A stretch of 64,000 bases of DNA from an uncultured Bacillota bacterium (lineage in GTDB: Bacteria; Bacillota_I; Bacilli_A; RFN20; CAG-826), in assembly GCA_949289845.1 (NCBI GenBank), contig CASEPN010000002.1, positions 186,001 to 250,000 on the forward strand, read 5' to 3'. The position numbers and the translations under genes are program-made. Under the pieces are notes generated by a model. That model did no database searches. It saw only the letters and a program-made list of their open reading frames with translations, and had not been told where the DNA came from. Positions 1-7,767 of this stretch are shown one piece after another (positions within the stretch are counted from its first letter, which is position 1; the number at the start of each line of letters is the position of its first letter).

Positions 1-147
1 TGTTGATTCGGGTCAGTGCTCCACCCCGCGCGCCATGCCTGGCCTCCCTGGGCCGTTTGGGAGCAGTGTTGATTCGGGTCAGTGCTCCACAGACGTTCGT
101 CCGGATCGCCATCTCCACCTGTTTGGGAGCAGTGTTGATTCGGGTCA
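1..147 (+). CRISPR. Trailer end of a type II-like CRISPR array
   Basis: One complete 36-nt repeat lies at 55-90. It is preceded by the last 24 nt of an identical repeat (1-24) and followed by a copy at 121-147 that matches for 27 nt and then diverges. The two spacers (25-54 and 91-120) are both exactly 30 nt. The repeat starts GTTTGGGAGCAGTGTTGATT and its ends can pair through GGAGCA/TGCTCC. A 36-nt repeat with 30-nt spacers and a GTTTGRGAG start is typical of type II systems. The decayed last copy marks the leader-distal end, so the leader, further spacers and any cas genes should lie left of base 1. No cas gene or anti-repeat was seen in the window. Confidence 0.9.
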
Positions 148-248
148 TTTTTCGTTTTCACCCCCTATAAGTAATTGCGAAGGGCGCGGATTGAAATTGT
201 TTGAGCGTGCGTCGGGGCGGCTCAGGCAATCACCCTCGGGCAGCTTCA

Positions 249-1463
249 TTATTCAGTGAACGGCCGATCGAAAGTCACCTTCAGGTTGTAGGCCTTTTCC
301 CGATTCGCAAAATGACTCTTCAACGCGTCCAGGATTTCCTGTTCGCTTAGCTTTCCATCGAACGGGAGGACGACATCGAAGAGGACGTTCGCGTGCCCCT
401 TCCCGTCGACCAGGCGGAAGTCGTGGATCTTAAGGGCAGGATCCAGCTCCTCGAGGCATGCGAGGACCTCGTTTTTCATCCTTTCTGTTTCTTCGTCACC
501 GACGAGGATGGGGTCCATGTGGATGGAGACGTTGAGGCCATACTTGTCCCTGAGGGATTCCTCGAGGTCGTCGATCATCTCGTGGGCTTCGAGGAAATTC
601 ATCCTTGAGTCGACCTCCGCATGGAAGGACACGAACCTCTTCGTGGGGCCGTAGTCATGAAGCAGGAGGTCGTGGACACCAAGGATCCGCGGGTCCTTCC
701 TCGCTTCCTCGAGGATTTCGTCCACGACTTCCTTCTTCATGGGGTTCCCAATAAGAGGGGAGGCGGTGTCCTTGAGCATCTTCGCCCCGCTGAGGATGAC
801 GAAGAGGGAAGCGACGATGCCCATATAGCCGTCGAGGTTGTCCCAGTGGAGGGCGTAGGAGAGGATTCCCGCAATCAGGATGATGAACGTGGAGACGGAG
901 TCGCTCCAGGAATCAAGGGAGGAAGCCTTCAGGGATTCGGAGGATATGGCCTTCCCAAGGCCTCGGTAGACGAATCCCTGGAACACCTTCAGGAAGACCG
1001 ACACGGCGAGGATGATCACCGCGACGAGGTCGTAGGAGGCCTCCGCCATCTCGATCACCTTGGTGATGGACTCCTGGAGGAGGGTCGCCCCGATCATGAG
1101 GACGATCACGGAGATGACGAGCCCGGAGATGTACTCCACCCTCTCGTGCCCGAAGGGATGGTCCTTGTCCGCGGGCTTTCCCGCGAGACGGAAGCTGAAG
1201 AGGGAGACGAGGGACGTCGCCATGTCGCTGACGTTGTTCACTGCGTCCGCCATGAGGGCCGCGGAAAGGATGCCGGACTCATAGTAGACAAGGACCGCCG
1301 CCCCGACCTTCAGGGCGATCAGGACGAGGTTCGTGACGATGCCGAAGATGGAGGCGAGCCTTCCGTGCCTCTCCCGCACCTTCGGATCCCCTATGTTCTT
1401 GTAGTCCTTGATGAATAGTCTTCGGAGCAACTCTGTCATGCGGGAAGTGTAGTCCTTTTCCAT
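249..1463 (-). CDS. Cation diffusion facilitator family transporter
   Basis: A 404-aa membrane protein of the CDF (cation efflux) family, which exchanges divalent metals such as Zn, Fe, Mn or Co for protons at the cell membrane. About six hydrophobic segments fill residues 35-215. The metal-site motif ADAVNNVSD (about residues 72-80) and the HPFGHER..EY motif (about 102-110) are typical. A cytoplasmic C-terminal half follows, longer than in many CDF proteins, with a histidine- and aspartate-containing tail. The ATG at 1463 is preferred over the TTG just before it. No strong Shine-Dalgarno is visible. The gene is divergent from the hemolysin III gene. Metal specificity cannot be told from the sequence. 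Confidence 0.9.
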   Translation of the reverse strand: MEKDYTSRMTELLRRLFIKDYKNIGDPKVRERHGRLASIFGIVTNLVLIALKVGAAVLVYYESGILSAALMADAVNNVSDMATSLVSLFSFRLAGKPADKDHPFGHERVEYISGLVISVIVLMIGATLLQESITKVIEMAEASYDLVAVIILAVSVFLKVFQGFVYRGLGKAISSESLKASSLDSWSDSVSTFIILIAGILSYALHWDNLDGYMGIVASLFVILSGAKMLKDTASPLIGNPMKKEVVDEILEEARKDPRILGVHDLLLHDYGPTKRFVSFHAEVDSRMNFLEAHEMIDDLEESLRDKYGLNVSIHMDPILVGDEETERMKNEVLACLEELDPALKIHDFRLVDGKGHANVLFDVVLPFDGKLSEQEILDALKSHFANREKAYNLKVTFDRPFTE

Positions 1464-1510
1464 CAAAGATGGTTAAGACAACATTAACTAGTAAGTGATA
1501 CTAGATAGCA

Positions 1511-1538
1511 TTGCGAACCCAACCATGAATGCTAGAAT
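1511..1538 (+). promoter_or_regulatory. Promoter of the hemolysin III gene, predicted leaderless
   Basis: TTGCGA (1511-1516), 16-nt spacer and TAGAAT (1533-1538). The -10 box ends 6 nt before the ATG at 1545, which puts the expected transcription start on or next to the start codon. Confidence 0.6.
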
Positions 1539-1544
1539 GATGCC

Positions 1545-2213
1545 ATGTCAGTAGATCAGATCGTCCTTCCTTCCTACTCCAGGGGACAAGAAGCCACCAA
1601 CAGCATCACCCACGCGCTCGGGATCCTCTTCGCCCTCGTGGGCGGCCCTTTCCTAATCCTCCGCTGCGTGGAGCAGGGCCATTGGTGGAACATCGCCACG
1701 GCGATCGTCTTCCTTCTTTCCATCCTTTGCCTCTATGGGGTTTCCGCCCTCTACCACGGCCTCCCCGAGGGACGGGCGAAGAAGGTGTTCCGGGTCCTCG
1801 ACCACAACATGGTGTTCCTTCTCATATGGGGGACCTACACGCCTTACTGCCTTTCCGGGATGGCCCCGGAGTTCCCGGGCTGGGGTTGGTCCATCTGGGG
1901 AGTGGTCACGTTCCTAGGGGTCGCAGGGGCGATCCTCAACACGCTTGACATCCACAAGTTCGCCAAGCTATGCATGGTGGACTACCTCCTGATGGGGTGG
2001 ACGGCGATCATCTCCTTCTATCCCCTGATCATTTCCATCGGCTGGTTCCCAGGCACCTTCCTCCTTCTCATGGGCGGGGTCGCCTACACTATCGGGGCCG
2101 CCCTATATGGCCTTGGCGGGAAGAGGAGCAAGTGGTGGCATAGCGTATGGCACCTCGCGGTGCTCCTGGGCACCCTCCTCATGTTCCTTAGCCTCTATTT
2201 CTCCGTGCTCTAG
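1545..2213 (+). CDS. Hemolysin III / YqfA family membrane protein
   Basis: A 222-aa protein with seven hydrophobic segments, of the PAQR/hemolysin III family. The N-terminal NSITHALG segment, the ALYHG...FRVLDHN block (about residues 65-85) and the C-terminal WHSVWHL motif carry the conserved histidines and aspartate of the family. Members are integral membrane proteins linked to membrane stress and lipid homeostasis. The haemolytic activity is historical and unproven for most. There is no Shine-Dalgarno, and a TAGAAT box sits directly before the start. The next gene begins 21 nt downstream under its own -10 box. Confidence 0.88.
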   Translation: MSVDQIVLPSYSRGQEATNSITHALGILFALVGGPFLILRCVEQGHWWNIATAIVFLLSILCLYGVSALYHGLPEGRAKKVFRVLDHNMVFLLIWGTYTPYCLSGMAPEFPGWGWSIWGVVTFLGVAGAILNTLDIHKFAKLCMVDYLLMGWTAIISFYPLIISIGWFPGTFLLLMGGVAYTIGAALYGLGGKRSKWWHSVWHLAVLLGTLLMFLSLYFSVL

Positions 2214-2222
2214 CCTCTCCTC

Positions 2223-2228
2223 TATAAT
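2223..2228 (+). promoter_or_regulatory. -10 box of the M6-like protease gene, predicted leaderless
   Basis: A perfect TATAAT ends 6 nt before the ATG at 2235. There is no convincing -35 and no Shine-Dalgarno. Confidence 0.6.
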
Positions 2229-2234
2229 CGGACC

Positions 2235-3773
2235 ATGAGGTCGAAGGGCTTCGCTTTCGCTCTCCTGGGGACCCTTCTTTGCTCGTGTTCCCTCGTCCCG
2301 ACTGCAGATTGGGCGAGCGGATACCTTGCGGGAGACATTTCCCTTCCCGAGGCGCCTTCCCCTTCCTTCACCATCGCCGAGCTGAACGCCCAGGACGAGG
2401 GGGAGGATGCCCCCGGGCTTTCATCCGCAGGGAAGGCGCGTCCTCTCGTCATTCCGGTTGAATTCGAGGAGTTCCCCTTTCCGGAAGAAGCTTCCTCCAA
2501 GATCAGGAACGCCTTCGTGGGGGAGGGCTCCCTCGCCTCTTTCTATGAAGAGTCCTCCGGAGGGCTCCTTCAGCTTGATTTCCTCTTTGGCGAAAAGATT
2601 GTCCTGGGAGGGGACGCGATTTCCCATCTCCAAGGGAACGGGGCGATGGGGAGGAAGACCGTCTCCATCCTGAGGAAGGCGGTGTCGGAGCAGGACCCTA
2701 GCCTCCTGCCGGAAGGGGATTCCGACGGGGACGGGTTCCTCGACGCGGTGTACTTGGTATATAGCGCCCCCACTTTCGAAGAGCACGACTACGGGGACGA
2801 TTCCCGGGCGGAGGAGTTCTGGGCCTACACCTATTACGACTACGAGAGGGACGGGAATCCCGAGAACCCATGCGGGATGGGGTACGTATGGTGTTCCTAT
2901 TCCTTCATCGATCGGTCCAAGGAAGGGGATCCTAGGACCCTGATCCATGAGACCGGCCATCTCCTCGGGCTTCCCGACCTATATAGCGACGCGGGCGAGG
3001 ATGCTTCCTACACCCTCGAGGAAGAGAAATACCGGATGCCCATGGGAGGGCTCGACATGATGGACCTCGGGATCGGGGACCATAACGGCTGGAGCAAGTA
3101 CGCGCTCGGATGGAAGAAGCCCCTGTACGTCCCTGAGGATGCCCCCGATGAGTTCGTGGTCGAGCTCAAAGGGGAGGGGGACTCCCTCTTCCTCCTTCCT
3201 CCCGGGGAGGAAATCTCTCCTTATTCGGAAGGTCTCTGGATCGAGCTCTATGACCCAGGCGGGCTGAATGAGAAAGATGCCAAGGAGCGATATCTCGGCA
3301 TCTACCCCTTCAATTATTCGATTCCTGGGATCCGGATGATTCATGTGGACGCTAGGCTATGCGCCGGCAGGAGGAACGGCTCCCTGATCCTGAAGGAGGA
3401 CTACTTGGGGGAAAAGGAGCCGGAGCTTGGGAAGGGCGGCTTCTATCTTCTTGCCTCCGACAACGACCCAAGGCTCAGCAAGGCGGACAAGAACTCCCTT
3501 CTCACCCTCATTGAGGCGGACGGGGAAGACCGCCTTTCCAACCAAGGTTATCCCGAGACAGGACTTCTCCATTACGCGGATAACCGCGACCTATTCGTCC
3601 CGGAGGGAGGGAAGGATTCCTTCTCGATGGGAAAGCATTCCTCCTTCTTCCAGGAAAGGAACGGCGTGCCCTCCCTGAACTCCGGGGAAGCCTTTCCCTA
3701 TGCGGTGAAGGTGAACGGGATAAGGGAAGGCAAGGACGGAGTGTCCGCCAGCCTTACGATTTCGCGGGTATAA
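2235..3773 (+). CDS. Secreted lipoprotein, M6-like zinc metalloprotease
   Basis: A 512-aa protein with a short hydrophobic signal ending in an L-C-S-C lipobox (Cys about 18), so probably anchored outside the membrane. The zinc site HETGHLLGLPD (HExxH at about residues 238-242) followed by a conserved GGLDMMD...H..G.SKY..GW block is the hallmark of M6 (immune inhibitor A-like) peptidases. Before it lies an aspartate-rich segment (DSDGDGFLDAVY) that looks like a calcium loop. The product would degrade extracellular proteins; the substrate is unknown. The stop overlaps the -10 box of smpB. The only plausible ATG lies 7 nt after TATAAT. Confidence 0.82.
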   Translation: MRSKGFAFALLGTLLCSCSLVPTADWASGYLAGDISLPEAPSPSFTIAELNAQDEGEDAPGLSSAGKARPLVIPVEFEEFPFPEEASSKIRNAFVGEGSLASFYEESSGGLLQLDFLFGEKIVLGGDAISHLQGNGAMGRKTVSILRKAVSEQDPSLLPEGDSDGDGFLDAVYLVYSAPTFEEHDYGDDSRAEEFWAYTYYDYERDGNPENPCGMGYVWCSYSFIDRSKEGDPRTLIHETGHLLGLPDLYSDAGEDASYTLEEEKYRMPMGGLDMMDLGIGDHNGWSKYALGWKKPLYVPEDAPDEFVVELKGEGDSLFLLPPGEEISPYSEGLWIELYDPGGLNEKDAKERYLGIYPFNYSIPGIRMIHVDARLCAGRRNGSLILKEDYLGEKEPELGKGGFYLLASDNDPRLSKADKNSLLTLIEADGEDRLSNQGYPETGLLHYADNRDLFVPEGGKDSFSMGKHSSFFQERNGVPSLNSGEAFPYAVKVNGIREGKDGVSASLTISRV

Positions 3774-3774
3774 T
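3769..3774 (+). promoter_or_regulatory. -10 box of the smpB operon, near-leaderless
   Basis: TATAAT overlaps the end and stop codon of the protease gene and ends 8 nt before the smpB ATG at 3783. No Shine-Dalgarno lies between. Confidence 0.6.
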
Positions 3775-3782
3775 CGCCCGGC

Positions 3783-4256
3783 ATGGCGAAGAAGAAGGAA
3801 ACCGGACTCCTACTGGAAAACCGCAGGGCTCGCTTCGAGTACTTCCTGTCCGATTTCCTCACGGCAGGAATCGTCCTGACCGGAACGGAGATCAAAAGCC
3901 TCCGGAGAAGGGACGCCTCCCTGACCGGGAGCTATGTCTACGTGAAGGACGGGGAGGCCTTCCTCGCGAACATGCATATCGCCCCATATAAGGAAGGGAA
4001 CATCTTCAACGTCGATCATCTGCGAGACCGGAAGCTCCTCCTCCAGAAGCGGGAGATCCGGAAGCTTGCGAAGTCCTTGGAGGAAGGGGGCTATACCTGC
4101 GTCCCTACGAAAGTCTTTCTTTCGCATGGCTTCGCGAAGGTGGAGATCGCCCTTGCGAAGGGTAAGAAGGCATACGACAAGCGGGACACCATCAAGAAGC
4201 GCGACATCGAGCGCGAGAACGAGCGCGCCGGCCATAAGGCGGGGGACTACGAATGA
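3783..4256 (+). CDS. smpB: SsrA-binding protein SmpB
   Basis: A 157-aa protein that binds tmRNA and brings it to stalled ribosomes for trans-translation. The N-terminal ENRRARFEYF block, GTEIKSLR (about residues 37-44), the SYVYVKDGEAFL strand and HIAPY motif, and the basic C-terminal tail with KKAYDKRDTIKKRD are all canonical, and the length is normal. It leads an apparent smpB-folC-folT operon; the folC ATG overlaps its stop codon. The pairing with folate genes does not suggest a shared function, only shared transcription. Confidence 0.97.
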   Translation: MAKKKETGLLLENRRARFEYFLSDFLTAGIVLTGTEIKSLRRRDASLTGSYVYVKDGEAFLANMHIAPYKEGNIFNVDHLRDRKLLLQKREIRKLAKSLEEGGYTCVPTKVFLSHGFAKVEIALAKGKKAYDKRDTIKKRDIERENERAGHKAGDYE

Positions 4257-5476
4257 CCCACGGCGAGATTCTCAAAGAGCTCGCCTCCCGCGACCGGACC
4301 ATGTTTCGGTACGAACGGAAAAACTACGACAGGTATCTGGCGCGAAGCGGTCTCGCCCCCGCCTTTCCTTACGTCCACGTGGCAGGGTCCAACGGCAAGG
4401 GGTCGGTTTCCTCCTACATTGCAGCAGGGCTTTCCGAGCTAGGAAAGAGGACGGGCCTTTATCTATCCCCGTGGCTGGAGGACCCATGCGAAGGAATCCT
4501 CCTGGACGGGGAACCTATCTCCCGTTCTGACTTTGACAGGATCTTCGAGGAGGAGCTGGACCTTTACCAGGAGTTCGATCTTTCCTCCTTCGAGATCGCG
4601 ACATCCGTCATGTTCCGTTACTTCAACGAGAAGAAGGTCGACTTCGCGGTCATCGAATGCGGGATGGGCGGGACGATCGATGCGACGAACATCCCGTCGG
4701 GAAGGCCTTCGCTTTGCGTCCTGACCTCCGTCGCCCTGGAGCACACGAGGTTCCTCGGGAAGACCATCGAGGAGATTGCCGACGCTAAGCTGGGTATCCT
4801 CCGGGAGGGCGTTCCTCTTGTCGCCGGGCCTCTCCCTCAAGGGGCGATGAAGCGCGCCCTGAGGAAAGCCGAACTCCTTGGTTCGAAGGTTATCCCTGCA
4901 ATTTCTGCTTCAAACATCGCCATTTCGTCTTCTGGATGCAAGTTCGACATCGGCGAGGAGGCTGGGTTCTCCGTGGTTCGCCCATCCTTTGGCCAAGTGA
5001 GGGATTTCACGATCGCGTGGGCTGCGATCAAAGAGCTTGGTGGGTCGGTTCTTGTCGATCGCGAGGCGATGAAGAAGCGGCTCAGATCCGTTGCCCTCCC
5101 CGGCAGGTTCGAGGAAAAGGGTCGCCTCATCATTGACGGCGCCCATAACCCGGAAGCCGTCTCCCTTCTCGTCCGCTCTATCGAAGCCGCCTTCCCTCGC
5201 GAGAAGTTCTCTGTCCTCTTCCTTTCCTTCCGCGACAAGGAAATAGAGAAGGAGAAGGAAATCCTAAAGGACCTTGCGAAGAGGTTCGCCTGCGCTTCCT
5301 TCGATCACCCTAGGTCCTGCCGTCCATCGGATTACGAAAGGCTTTCCCCGGAACGCGTCTTCCCTACCCCAGAGGAGGGCATTTCCTATCTCCTGGCTTT
5401 CCCGGAGAGAATCCTCGTCGTGGGGTCACTCTATACGGCGATGCGCCTGAGCAAGGAGGACGTGCCGCATGAATGA
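4253..5476 (+). CDS. folC: Bifunctional folylpolyglutamate / dihydrofolate synthase
   Basis: A 407-aa ATP-dependent Mur-ligase-like enzyme that adds glutamates to folates (and in bifunctional forms joins dihydropteroate to glutamate). The P-loop GSNGKGS (about residues 45-51) and the ECGMGGTIDATN segment, the family's omega-loop and Mg site, are intact, as is the DGAHNPEA motif near residue 300. Start and stop codons overlap smpB upstream (ATGA) and folT downstream, indicating translational coupling. Adjacent folT implies a salvage role for imported folate. No other folate-synthesis gene is in view. Confidence 0.93.
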   Translation: MTHGEILKELASRDRTMFRYERKNYDRYLARSGLAPAFPYVHVAGSNGKGSVSSYIAAGLSELGKRTGLYLSPWLEDPCEGILLDGEPISRSDFDRIFEEELDLYQEFDLSSFEIATSVMFRYFNEKKVDFAVIECGMGGTIDATNIPSGRPSLCVLTSVALEHTRFLGKTIEEIADAKLGILREGVPLVAGPLPQGAMKRALRKAELLGSKVIPAISASNIAISSSGCKFDIGEEAGFSVVRPSFGQVRDFTIAWAAIKELGGSVLVDREAMKKRLRSVALPGRFEEKGRLIIDGAHNPEAVSLLVRSIEAAFPREKFSVLFLSFRDKEIEKEKEILKDLAKRFACASFDHPRSCRPSDYERLSPERVFPTPEEGISYLLAFPERILVVGSLYTAMRLSKEDVPHE

Positions 5477-6251
5477 GCTTTCTCCGGTCAGGAAGATGAC
5501 TTTCGGCGCCGCGCTCATCGCGATCGCCGTGGTCTTCACGTTGCTGGCGAAGCTTGTGGCGATCAACGCGCTGCCCTTCTTTCGCATTTCCCTGACCCCG
5601 GCGGTGACGGTCTTCGCCTCCCTTGCCCTGGGGCCTATCTACGGAGCCCTCGTCGGGGTGCTAGGGGACTTGGTTCCGGCTTTCCTTCTCCCTACGGGGA
5701 CGATGGACTACAACTTCTTCCTTTCGATCGTGTACGCTCTCCTCGGGATATTCCCGTGGGCCTTTTTCCAACTGCAGAAGAAGGAGAGGCCCTTCTTTTC
5801 CAGCCCATGGTTCTCTCTGGGGGGAATGGCGGTCCTCTTCCTCGCCCTCTGCCTCGTCGTCAGCCTCAGCGACATCCTGGATTCCTTCGGGGAATATGCT
5901 CGCTGGGCAGGGCTGGGGTTCGTCCTCGGGACCTTCCTTTTGAGCGTCCTTTCCTTCTTCCTGATATGGAAGTTCTCTCCGAAGTCATCCGCCCTGAGGG
6001 ACGGAAGGCTCCCGTCCCCATGGGAGACGACAGCGATGTCCTTTCTTGCGGAAGCGATCATCATGGACGCCTTGAAAGCGCTTGCCTTCTACCTCTTCTA
6101 TTCCATGATGGGAGGGACGTTCGGGGACGAAAGCTACGTTTTCTTCTACGCCTCCCTCCTTATAGGTTCCCCGATCAATTTCCTTGTGCTGTCCTTGGCC
6201 ACTTCGGCGATGGTCAAAGCGTGGTCCCTCATTTTGAGTAGTCACTCATAG
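5469..6251 (+). CDS. folT: Folate ECF transporter S component
   Basis: A 260-aa very hydrophobic protein with about six membrane segments. The N-terminal RKMTFGAALIAIAVV, the FFRISLTPAV segment and the GPIYGALVGVLGDL motif (about residues 57-70) are typical of ECF S components, including the FolT type. It would bind folate and dock on the shared EcfA1/A2/T module encoded about 2 kb downstream. Overlap with folC supports folate as substrate, but that is inference from context. It is somewhat longer than the usual S component because of an extended region around residues 105-195. Confidence 0.8.
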   Translation: MNELSPVRKMTFGAALIAIAVVFTLLAKLVAINALPFFRISLTPAVTVFASLALGPIYGALVGVLGDLVPAFLLPTGTMDYNFFLSIVYALLGIFPWAFFQLQKKERPFFSSPWFSLGGMAVLFLALCLVVSLSDILDSFGEYARWAGLGFVLGTFLLSVLSFFLIWKFSPKSSALRDGRLPSPWETTAMSFLAEAIIMDALKALAFYLFYSMMGGTFGDESYVFFYASLLIGSPINFLVLSLATSAMVKAWSLILSSHS

Positions 6252-6560
6252 AAGAAGAACAAAAACCCTTTTGGTTTATAAGGTCGAGTTTAATAAAGCC
6301 TTCTTAAATGAATTAACAAAAATATGTTTTCATAATCAGTCAACCACGTTTGGAATGAAAATTAAGGAAAAAGTCGTAAATTAGGGGTGATAAGAATACA
6401 TACGGACATGATATAAGCCTGAATATCACTTAATGAACAAGTTGGATTTTCATGAAGTTTCATCATGTTTCCCAGAAATTCAGCGTTTATTTCTATATTT
6501 GCACTTATATTCGCTTATCCGGTATGGAAAATAGGGGACGCTGTTGGAAAGGAAGATTTT
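6252..6560. other. AT-rich intergenic region between folT and the winged-helix gene
   Basis: About 310 nt with clearly lower GC than everything around it. It contains several ATA/TTTA-rich stretches, an ATGAA-GT-TTCAT inverted repeat at 6450-6461 and candidate -10 boxes (for example TATAAG near 6413). No ORF, tRNA or clear terminator was recognised. It probably holds the promoter and possibly an operator for the downstream regulator. Confidence 0.5.
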
Positions 6561-6917
6561 ATGGTGTTCGAACCTCTAGACCAAGGACCCATCTGCAAGG
6601 TGCAGAGAGGAGATGGATCATTCGTGGAAGTGAACGTGGATACCCGCGTGGTGACCGATCCGATCCATAAGACCAGCGTCCGCTTCACCCCCATCGAATG
6701 GAAGATCATCGGGGTGCTTTATGATGCCAAGGGGAGGATCGTCCCTCGCGAGGCTTTCATCTCTGAGATCTGGGATAGCGACAATACCGACTGGACGACC
6801 AGGACGGTGGACGTCCACATCTCCGCCATCCGCAAGAAGCTGATGGTGGTCCGGGGGCTTCGGATCGACTCCGTCTACGGGAAAGGCTACAAGCTCGTCA
6901 TCCTCTCCCGCTTCTAA
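6561..6917 (+). CDS. Orphan OmpR/PhoB-type winged-helix DNA-binding protein
   Basis: A 118-aa protein. Residues about 35-115 form a complete OmpR/PhoB C-terminal DNA-binding domain: FTPIEWKII...GRIVPREAFISEIW, then TVDVHISAIRKKL, then a GKGYKL wing. There is no receiver domain and no sensor kinase next to it, so it is not a normal two-component regulator. The ATG at 6561 has AAAGGAAG 5 nt upstream. An upstream in-frame ATG at 6465 would add 32 unrelated residues and is less likely. A strong terminator follows. Its targets are unknown; autoregulation through the AT-rich upstream region is possible. Confidence 0.8.
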   Translation: MVFEPLDQGPICKVQRGDGSFVEVNVDTRVVTDPIHKTSVRFTPIEWKIIGVLYDAKGRIVPREAFISEIWDSDNTDWTTRTVDVHISAIRKKLMVVRGLRIDSVYGKGYKLVILSRF

Positions 6918-6919
6918 GT

Positions 6920-6943
6920 CCCGGCCAACCGGGTCTTTTTTTA
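6920..6943 (+). terminator. Rho-independent terminator after the winged-helix gene
   Basis: CCCGG-CCAA-CCGGG stem-loop followed by a run of T residues, starting just after the stop codon. Confidence 0.85.
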
Positions 6944-7066
6944 TGCCTTTTGAAAGCCTCGTCCTTGGCAAGAAGAAAATTGCTCCGAATTCGATACAGT
7001 GTCCAAACGCCTGAGGTAGCCCTCCGGGACGGGACTCCCTATCCTCCACTTCCAGGAGGGATGGCC

Positions 7067-7210
7067 ATGGACCCAAGAGAAGCGACGTTCCGCAAAAGGA
7101 GCGACGAGGAATACGCCCTCGACATGGAATACGCCCTCGCCCTCGGGGACCCCATCGAGAGGAAGGCCTTCGAGGAAGCCTGCGATCCCTCTCCCCGGAA
7201 GAACGGCTAA
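7067..7210 (+). CDS. Small acidic protein of unknown function, 47 aa
   Basis: The ORF begins at an ATG with an AGGAGGG ribosome site 6 nt upstream and ends just before a clear terminator, so it looks like a separately expressed small gene. The product has about 47 residues, rich in Glu, Asp and Ala, with a helical-looking middle (EEYALDMEYALAL). It has no signal peptide or membrane segment. The family was not recognised. It could be a small cytoplasmic adaptor. Confidence 0.55.
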   Translation: MDPREATFRKRSDEEYALDMEYALALGDPIERKAFEEACDPSPRKNG

Positions 7211-7222
7211 GAGAAACGAACT

Positions 7223-7243
7223 AACGCCCTAAGGGCGTTTTTT
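7223..7243 (+). terminator. Terminator after the 47-aa ORF
   Basis: AACGCCCT/AGGGCGTT inverted repeat followed by six T residues. Confidence 0.85.
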
Positions 7244-7281
7244 GATGCCTTTGCCTCCCTCCCTCATTATCATGTGCGCCG

Positions 7282-7767
7282 ATGGAAGAGAAGATGCGGT
7301 CCGACAACATCAGCTGGGACGAGTATTTCATGGGAATCGCCTCCCTGAGCGCCCTCAGGAGCAAGGATCCCTCCACCCAGGTGGGCGCCTGCGTGGTCGA
7401 CCAGGACCACAAGGTTGTCTCGATCGGCTATAACGGCATGCCCAGGCGGATCGAGGACGACGTTCTTCCCTGGGGGCACGGCGAAGGTCTCGACAGCAAG
7501 TACCTTTATGTATGCCACGCCGAGTTCAACGCCATCCTGAACACCAGGAACGGCTCGGCGCTCAACGGCTGTTCGATCTACGTCACCCTCTTCCCCTGCA
7601 ACGAATGCGCGAAGGCAATCATCCAGGTGGGGATCCGCGAGGTCGTCTATTTATCCGATAAGCACGCGGACGACACCATCTACCTCGCTTCCAGGAAGCT
7701 TCTGGAGCTTGCCGGGGTGAAGCTGCGCGCCTATGAAGGCAGGGAGCCGGAGATTTCCTATCGATGA
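7282..7767 (+). CDS. dCMP deaminase family protein (ComEB-like)
   Basis: A 161-aa zinc-dependent cytidine/deoxycytidylate deaminase fold. The catalytic HAE motif (C-HAEFNA, about residues 78-83) and the second zinc motif PCNECAK (about 113-119) are intact. It would convert dCMP to dUMP for thymidylate synthesis. An ATG at 7294 is an equally good start. CATTAT at 7265-7270 gives a leader of only a few bases to 7282, whereas GAAGAGAAG precedes 7294. The last codon overlaps the ecfA1 start (ATGA), so it heads the ECF operon. Confidence 0.88.
   Translation: MEEKMRSDNISWDEYFMGIASLSALRSKDPSTQVGACVVDQDHKVVSIGYNGMPRRIEDDVLPWGHGEGLDSKYLYVCHAEFNAILNTRNGSALNGCSIYVTLFPCNECAKAIIQVGIREVVYLSDKHADDTIYLASRKLLELAGVKLRAYEGREPEISYR

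Noticed and set aside
621-1418. Open frame of 265 codons opposite the cation efflux gene
   Set aside because: The CDF motifs are on the other strand. This frame is full of Asp/Glu/His/Gly with no motifs.
6073-6086. cre-like TGAAAGCGCTTGCC inside folT
   Set aside because: It encodes normal residues of a conserved membrane segment, deviates from the consensus at two positions, and has no promoter nearby.
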